Origin: Methanoregulaceae archaeon
GTDB taxonomy: Archaea; Halobacteriota; Methanomicrobia; Methanomicrobiales; Methanospirillaceae
Assembly (NCBI GenBank): GCA_013331415.1
Contig: DUGL01000006.1
Location: 1-8,696 of the forward strand
Reading direction: 5' to 3'
DNA: 8,696 nt
The number at the start of each line of letters is the position of its first letter. The first letter of the stretch is position 1. The translations under genes were made by a program, and so were the position numbers. Shown here in pieces: positions 4,826 to 8,696 of this stretch. The notes under the pieces are model-generated. The model had not been told where the DNA came from and ran no database searches. It was given only the letters and a program-made list of their open reading frames with translations.

Positions 4826-5992
4826 GTGACACGGAGACGCTCGTTTGACGTGGTGGTCGTTGGTGCCGGCCCTGCGGGAAGTGCCTGTGCCAGGCGGTGT
4901 GCCGAGCAGGGTCTCTCCACCTGCATGATCGAGGAGCAGGGGACCATCGGGTACCCGGTCCAGTGCGCCGGGCTCCTCTCGGTGCGGGCATTTGCTGCGT
5001 GTGCGGTCTCGAAGCGGTCCGTGCTCCACGATGTATCGGGAGCACGTATCGTGACATCCCGGGGTTCGGTACTCGCCTTTGATGCCCGGGAGACCCGGGC
5101 ATACGTGGTCGATCGGGCTCTCCTCGATCATGAGATGGCGATGCTCGCCGCACAGGCAGGAGCCGAGGTCCGGGTGAAGACCTCGTTTGTTACTCGATCC
5201 GGAGCGGCCATCGTGACGCGGGGCGTGTCCGGGAAGGAAGAGATCCGGTTCCGGGTTCTTGTTGCCGCAGACGGGCCGCGCAGCAGGGTTGCCCGTGACC
5301 TCGGGATGGAGCGGCCGGGCGTCTTCCTTGCCGGGATCCAGGCAGAGATCCCGCGGGAGATGGACGGGAGGCTCGTCGAGATCTACCCGGATGCCTCCCC
5401 TGATTTCTTCGGGTGGATCATCCCGTCAGGGCGGGGGAGGGCCCGGATTGGTCTTCTTGGGAAAGAACAGGTCCCGTCCCGGTTCCAGGCGTTCCTGCAG
5501 GAGCAGGGTGCCACAACCTGTCACCACCTGGTCACCGGGACGGTCCCGCTCGGGGTGATGACCCGGACGTATGGCCACCAGACCCTCTTCTGTGGTGATG
5601 CAGCCGGGTTCCCGAAGCCCACATCAGGCGGGGGCGTGTATACGGGAGTACGGTCCGCCCTGCATGCCGCGGATACCGCGTATGAGGCCTGCAACTCCGG
5701 TAGTATTGGCGACGAAGTTCTCTGCCACTACGAGCAGCGATGGCGATCCGATTTCGGCCGCGAGCTGGAGCTCGGCTTCCGCCTCTTCTCGATACGGCAG
5801 CGCCTGAGCAGTGAGGAGATTGACCGTCTGATCCGGGTCTTTCGTGAACCCTCCGTGCAGGAGGATATCCTGAACTATGGGGATATGGATCGGCCGGGAA
5901 TACTCCTGCGGCAGCTTATGAAAAATCCAAGGATATATCCTGTTTTAGGGTTACTGCTTCGATCAGGAGTACGCCGATTTATCCAACAATAA
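4826..5992 (+). CDS. Geranylgeranyl reductase family FAD-dependent oxidoreductase
   Basis: Proteins of this family reduce isoprenoid double bonds; in archaea the best known saturate the geranylgeranyl chains of ether lipids, using reduced FAD. The 388-residue protein is of normal length. It has the N-terminal FAD-binding fold G13-x-G15-x2-G18 with E36/E37 at the end of the second strand, a YPVQCAGL segment (43-50) resembling the family Cys motif, an A-D-G motif (148-150), and the second FAD motif G257-D-A-A-G followed by P-x-S-G-G-G. A helical tail follows from about 290. There is no strong membrane helix, so peripheral membrane association is likely. GTG 4826 is the only start placing a few residues before the FDVVVVGAG strand. 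It lacks a Shine-Dalgarno sequence, so the message may be leaderless. The substrate could also be menaquinone or another prenyl group; COG0644 includes paralogues of unknown role, and methanogens often carry several. Confidence 0.85.
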   Translation: MTRRRSFDVVVVGAGPAGSACARRCAEQGLSTCMIEEQGTIGYPVQCAGLLSVRAFAACAVSKRSVLHDVSGARIVTSRGSVLAFDARETRAYVVDRALLDHEMAMLAAQAGAEVRVKTSFVTRSGAAIVTRGVSGKEEIRFRVLVAADGPRSRVARDLGMERPGVFLAGIQAEIPREMDGRLVEIYPDASPDFFGWIIPSGRGRARIGLLGKEQVPSRFQAFLQEQGATTCHHLVTGTVPLGVMTRTYGHQTLFCGDAAGFPKPTSGGGVYTGVRSALHAADTAYEACNSGSIGDEVLCHYEQRWRSDFGRELELGFRLFSIRQRLSSEEIDRLIRVFREPSVQEDILNYGDMDRPGILLRQLMKNPRIYPVLGLLLRSGVRRFIQQ

Positions 5993-5994
5993 GG

Positions 5995-6001
5995 TTATTT
6001 A
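5995..6001 (+). promoter_or_regulatory. TATA-like box upstream of cbiM
   Basis: TTATTTA begins three bases after the preceding stop codon. Transcription starting about 25 bases downstream would begin near 6023 and include the ribosome binding site AGGTGA (6039-6044), four bases before the cbiM ATG. The box lies within a small inverted repeat, AGGT (5992-5995) and ACCT (6001-6004). A second AT-rich patch, AAATATC at 6018-6024, is an alternative but would exclude the ribosome binding site from the message. Confidence 0.4.
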
Positions 6002-6048
6002 CCTATCAGTTCACACGAAATATCTATTAATTCTGAAAAGGTGAAATC

Positions 6049-6687
6049 ATGCACATCCCCGATGCGTTCATTCCCCTGCCGCAGGCAGCAGTCTACTGGA
6101 TCATCGCCCTGGTCTTCATTGCGCTCTCGCTCCGATGGGCAAGAAAGGAGATGAAAGAGGAGAAGGTACCGCTCGTTGCAATCCTTGCTGCAGGTATCTT
6201 CGCTATCCAGGCGATCAATGTCCCCATCCCCTGGGGCACGAGCGGGCACATGATGGGTGCTGCGCTCGCGGCAATCGTCCTCGGCTCCCCATTTGCAGCC
6301 GTCTTCATCCTCACGCTGGTCCTGATCGTGCAGGGCGTATTGTTCGGCGACGGCGGTATCACCGTGATGGGGGCGAACATCATCAACATGGGGGTCATCG
6401 GGGGCTTTGTCGGCTACTACAGTTACCGCGGCCTGTACCCCCTCTTCAAATCCCCGTATGCACCTGCATTCATTGCCGGCTGGCTGTCGCTCTTTGTTGC
6501 TGCCCTGGTCACCGCTGTCGAGATGGCAGTGGCAGGCACCTTCCCCCTTGGCCTCGGCCTCTTCTCGATGGGCCTGTACCATGCTGTAATCGGGATCATT
6601 GAAGGAGCTATCACGGCTGTCGCGATCTACCTCATCGCCACGGCACGCCCTGACATCATGGCCGATCCGGCGGGGGTGCCGGCATGA
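6049..6687 (+). CDS. cbiM: CbiM/NikM substrate-binding membrane subunit of an ECF-type Co2+/Ni2+ transporter
   Basis: This 212-residue integral membrane protein is the S-component that captures Co2+ or Ni2+ outside the membrane. The N-terminus is the family hallmark MHIPD. In solved CbiM/NikM structures the metal is held by the N-terminal amine, the backbone and side chain of His2, and His67. His67 is present here, in GTSGHMMG. Other family blocks are QAINVPIPWGTSGH (54-67), FGDGGI (99-104), GANIINMG (108-115) and YHAVIGIIEG (177-186). Hydrophobic stretches give six or seven membrane helices. The start is fixed by the MHIPD requirement and AGGTGA four bases upstream. The next gene begins at 6684 within the stop region (ATGA overlap). 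Sequence alone does not tell Co from Ni; the cbi symbol is by convention. Regulation by metal or corrinoid is plausible, but no riboswitch fits the short leader. Confidence 0.93.
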   Translation: MHIPDAFIPLPQAAVYWIIALVFIALSLRWARKEMKEEKVPLVAILAAGIFAIQAINVPIPWGTSGHMMGAALAAIVLGSPFAAVFILTLVLIVQGVLFGDGGITVMGANIINMGVIGGFVGYYSYRGLYPLFKSPYAPAFIAGWLSLFVAALVTAVEMAVAGTFPLGLGLFSMGLYHAVIGIIEGAITAVAIYLIATARPDIMADPAGVPA

Positions 6688-7034
6688 TGGATCGGCGGAC
6701 GTTCATCTTCGCCGGTATTGCCGTCGCGCTGGTCATCGCAGCAGCAGCCCCATTCATTGCCTCCGGTAACCCGGACGGGCTCGAGAGCGCCTTCTTCGGG
6801 ATCTTTGGCGCAAAGGAGATCCAGGGATCTGACCTTGATGACCATGCGGCAGAATCTGCGGAGGAGGCGGTGATCGGGATCACGGGAAACGAGTTCTCCT
6901 TTGCCTCTCCCTTCCCTGATTATTCTATGGAAGGTCTGGAAAAATTTGGTGAAGCTGCTGCCATCATCATCGGTACCCTCCTCGTCCTTGGCATCGCATT
7001 CGGGCTGACCCGGGTCGTTGCCCGCGAGGGATAA
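6684..7034 (+). CDS. PDGLE-domain small membrane subunit (CbiN/NikN role)
   Basis: The 116-residue protein has a membrane helix at about 6-27, an extracytoplasmic loop of about 60 residues and a second helix at about 89-110. The motif P30-D-G-L-E follows the first helix as in PDGLE-domain proteins, and PDY (78-80) precedes the second helix. Such proteins accompany CbiM/NikM in cobalt/nickel ECF transporters. They take the place of CbiN, whose loop reaches into the CbiM metal site and is needed for uptake activity. ATG 6684 overlaps the cbiM stop as ATGA; a second ATG at 6687 would remove one residue. Coupling to cbiM supports a 1:1 partner role. The gene ends 41 bases before cbiO, and its last bases form part of a terminator-like hairpin. 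The CbiN-like function is from family knowledge; the exact metal is not determinable. Confidence 0.85.
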   Translation: MMDRRTFIFAGIAVALVIAAAAPFIASGNPDGLESAFFGIFGAKEIQGSDLDDHAAESAEEAVIGITGNEFSFASPFPDYSMEGLEKFGEAAAIIIGTLLVLGIAFGLTRVVAREG

Positions 7035-7058
7035 AAAAGATACTATTTATCCTTTTTT
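7029..7058 (+). terminator. Hairpin and T-run after the PDGLE gene
   Basis: GGATAAA (7029-7035) and TTTATCC (7046-7052) are exact complements around a ten-base loop, followed directly by six T (7053-7058). The stop codon TAA at 7032-7034 lies in the left arm. T-runs promote archaeal termination, so partial termination between cbiM-PDGLE and cbiOQ is plausible. The right half overlaps the cbiO TATA-like box. Confidence 0.5.
7043..7050 (+). promoter_or_regulatory. TATA-like box for cbiOQ, probably leaderless
   Basis: CTATTTAT is centred about 29 bases upstream of the cbiO ATG at 7076. A start site 25-27 bases downstream of the centre would fall at about 7072-7074. No Shine-Dalgarno sequence precedes cbiO (bases 7059-7075 are AT-rich with CACCGCAT), which agrees with a leaderless transcript. 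The box sits in the loop and right arm of the terminator-like hairpin at 7029-7058. Confidence 0.5.
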
Positions 7059-7075
7059 CACAAATATCACCGCAT

Positions 7076-7909
7076 ATGCACCTCCTCGAGACCCGCGACC
7101 TCACCTACGTCTATCCCGGGAACGTGACCGGCCTTGACCATGTCAATTTCATCGCCGGCCGGAACGCGAGGATCGCGGTGATCGGGGCCAACGGTGCGGG
7201 CAAGAGCACACTGTTCAAGCACTTCAACGGGATACTCCGGCCGACCAGCGGGACCATGCTGGTCCACGGGGAGCCTGTCACACCTCATAATATCAGGGAG
7301 GTCCGGAAATTCGTCGGGCTGGTCTTCCAGAACGCGGACGACCAGATCTTCTCCCCGACGGTGGAACAGGACGTTGCGTTTGGTCCCCTGAACCTCGGGC
7401 TCGATGACGAGACCGTCAGCCACCGGGTCGAGGAGGCCCTCGCCATGGTGGGAATCGAGCACCTGCGGGAACGGGTTCCCCACCACCTGTCCGGCGGTGA
7501 GAAGAAGCGGGTTGCGATCGCCGGGGTGATCGCGATGGAGCCGCAGGTGCTGATCCTTGATGAACCCACCGCAGGGCTCGATCCCCAGGGGGTACGGGAT
7601 TTGATCGGGGTGATCAATACGCTCGCGGGGGAGTATGGCATCACCGTGATCTTCTCGACCCACGACGTCTCCCTCGTCCCCGAGGTGGCAGACTACCTGT
7701 ACGTCATGCACCGGGGAACGATCGTTTCCCAGGGGACGGTCGAGACGGTCTTCTCCAATCCTGACCTCCTGGCCTCGGTCCGGCTGGATGTCCCGGTCAT
7801 CCCGAAACTCATCCGGTCCCTCCAGGAAGAGGGGATTGATATCGGGATGGCATACACGCTCGATGAGGCAAAGGGTGCATTTCTCGCGAGCTGCAGGAAA
7901 CGGGTATGA
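7076..7909 (+). CDS. cbiO: Energy-coupling factor ATPase CbiO
   Basis: CbiO is the cytoplasmic ABC ATPase that powers Co2+/Ni2+ uptake through CbiQ. The 277-residue protein carries Walker A GANGAGKST (37-45), Q-loop Q85 within VFQNADDQIF (a run typical of ECF ATPases), the ABC signature LSGGEKKR (138-145), Walker B VLILDEPTAGLD (158-169) with catalytic E163, and H-loop H196. All catalytic residues are present and length is normal. A single ATPase gene suggests a homodimer. ATG 7076 directly precedes the first beta strand (LLETRDLTYVY); it lacks a ribosome binding site but has a well-placed TATA-like box. The stop overlaps the cbiQ start (ATGA at 7906). By itself the sequence cannot separate CbiO from other ECF ATPases such as BioM or EcfA; the cbiM neighbour makes the metal role likely. 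Confidence 0.94.
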   Translation: MHLLETRDLTYVYPGNVTGLDHVNFIAGRNARIAVIGANGAGKSTLFKHFNGILRPTSGTMLVHGEPVTPHNIREVRKFVGLVFQNADDQIFSPTVEQDVAFGPLNLGLDDETVSHRVEEALAMVGIEHLRERVPHHLSGGEKKRVAIAGVIAMEPQVLILDEPTAGLDPQGVRDLIGVINTLAGEYGITVIFSTHDVSLVPEVADYLYVMHRGTIVSQGTVETVFSNPDLLASVRLDVPVIPKLIRSLQEEGIDIGMAYTLDEAKGAFLASCRKRV

Positions 7910-8696
7910 TAGAGGATCTCTTCTTCCTCGAGAAACAGGCGTATCAAAAGAGCCCGGTCCATTCCCTGGATGCACGGGTGAAGATTATCATCGCCTTTGC
8001 GGCCATCATCGCGATTGTCGCGGTCCCCTACTCGACGGTCATCTATACAGTCGGGGCGGTCTTCTTCCTCTTTGTCGCCCTGCTCTGGGCAGCATCCGGG
8101 TTATCGCCGCGGGTGTACTTCAAACGGCTCGCAATTATCCTGCCGTTCGGGCTCTTCCTCGTAATATTCCAGATTTTTTTCAAGAACCCCTACTACGAGA
8201 CCTTCACCACCATCGCCACGCTCCCCTTCGGGATCGAGGTCTATGCCGAGTCGGTCCAGTTCGCCTCCATCCTCCTCGTCAAGTTCCTGGTCTCGGTCTC
8301 GTTTATCATCCTGCTCTCCTCGACAACCCGGACCCAGGACCTGCTCGAGGGTGCCGGCAGGCTCGGGCTCCCGGCGGAGTTCACCCTGGTGCTCGGGATG
8401 ATGCTCCGGTACCTGTACGTCTTCGGGTACATGATCCGGAAGATGACCCAGTCGCTCGAGACCCGCTGCTTTGATCCCTTCGACCGGGCACTCCCTTACC
8501 GGTACCGGCTGGAGAAGGTCGCGTATGCGGTGGGCACCCTCTTCCTGCGGTCGTACGAGCAGGGTGAACGGACGTATACGGCAATGCTCTGCCGCGGGTA
8601 CGGGAGGGAGAGCCACCTGTACATTGCAAAGAAACCGCTCGCGGGAAGGGACTGGGTGTTCCTGTCGATCGGCATGGCCCTCGTGGTGGCCACCCC
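7906..8696 (+). CDS. cbiQ: Energy-coupling factor transmembrane protein CbiQ (3' end beyond window)
   Basis: CbiQ is the T-component that links CbiO ATP hydrolysis to movement of the CbiM/PDGLE module. ATG 7906 overlaps the cbiO stop as ATGA, and the frame stays open to the window edge, giving 263 residues of a partial protein. The N-terminus resembles CbiQ proteins (SPVHSLDARVKI, 16-27). Hydrophobic helices lie at about 26-62, 75-92, 115-139 and 250 onward. Long amphipathic coupling helices lie between about 160 and 235. The two short X-R-G motifs that dock into the ATPases appear as T-R-C (186-188) and C-R-G (229-231), departing from the common A-R-G. Only a few C-terminal residues should be missing if length is typical. 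The gene order M-N-O-Q differs from the often seen M-N-Q-O. Confidence 0.9.
   Translation, partial: MIEDLFFLEKQAYQKSPVHSLDARVKIIIAFAAIIAIVAVPYSTVIYTVGAVFFLFVALLWAASGLSPRVYFKRLAIILPFGLFLVIFQIFFKNPYYETFTTIATLPFGIEVYAESVQFASILLVKFLVSVSFIILLSSTTRTQDLLEGAGRLGLPAEFTLVLGMMLRYLYVFGYMIRKMTQSLETRCFDPFDRALPYRYRLEKVAYAVGTLFLRSYEQGERTYTAMLCRGYGRESHLYIAKKPLAGRDWVFLSIGMALVVAT

Noticed and set aside
6010..6045. TTCAC/GTGAA inverted repeat near the cbiM ribosome binding site as a metal-regulator operator
   Set aside because: Arms of only five bases with 26 bases between; likely by chance, and no known operator consensus was recognised.
5993..6048. Cobalamin riboswitch upstream of cbiM
   Set aside because: The 56-base spacer is far too short for this riboswitch class and lacks its core motifs.
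5995..6582. 195-codon minus-strand frame antisense to cbiM
   Set aside because: Hydrophilic mirror of a membrane protein gene; no family resemblance and no start signals.
7067..7975. 302-codon minus-strand frame antisense to cbiO
   Set aside because: Shadow of the ATPase gene, whose Walker and signature motifs are complete on the plus strand.

Overview
The window looks like a chromosomal segment of a methanogenic archaeon, most likely a GC-rich member of the Methanomicrobiales or a close relative. Archaeal signs are the archaeal-type riboflavin reductase (ArfC family), archaeal/eukaryal-type peptidyl-tRNA hydrolase Pth2, archaeal-style TruD, a geranylgeranyl-reductase-type flavoprotein, a CDP-alcohol phosphotransferase of the kind used for ether lipids, TATA-like boxes 25-30 bases upstream of starts, and GGTGA/GGAG ribosome binding sites. 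The order-level assignment is inference; no 16S rRNA or mcr gene is present.

Layout. Bases 1-625 hold no recognisable complete gene. They contain a run of short perfect hairpins and, at 444-555, two copies of a 38-base direct repeat separated by 36 bases. Next come a minus-strand CDP-alcohol phosphotransferase (626-1258) and a 159-base divergent promoter region. The overlapping plus-strand pair arfC (1418-2134) and sppA (2112-2879) follows. These converge, with 2 bases between stop codons, on a minus-strand pair in which pth2 (4141-4503) is joined to truD (2882-4144) by an ATGA overlap. A 322-base GC-rich intergenic stretch separates pth2 from the divergent geranylgeranyl-reductase-family gene (4826-5992). 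The right end is an ECF-type cobalt/nickel transporter locus: cbiM (6049-6687), a PDGLE-domain small subunit (6684-7034), the ATPase cbiO (7076-7909), and cbiQ from 7906, cut by the window edge.

How the genes work together. The ECF locus encodes all four expected parts: substrate-binding membrane protein, small membrane partner, ATPase and coupling transmembrane protein. A methanogen needs Co for corrinoids and Ni for F430 and hydrogenases. ATGA overlaps couple cbiM to the PDGLE gene and cbiO to cbiQ. Between these pairs lies a 41-base gap with a terminator-like hairpin overlapping a TATA-like box, so cbiOQ may have its own, probably leaderless, promoter. The two lipid-related genes (CDP-alcohol phosphotransferase and geranylgeranyl reductase family) are not adjacent, and the rest is housekeeping: riboflavin/F420 precursor synthesis, membrane protein quality control, tRNA modification and peptidyl-tRNA recycling.

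I do not see a clear undescribed multi-gene system. The least explained sequence is 1-625. Within the gene-dense part, the regulatory layout of the transporter locus and the repeat-flanked pth2 promoter deserve a second look.
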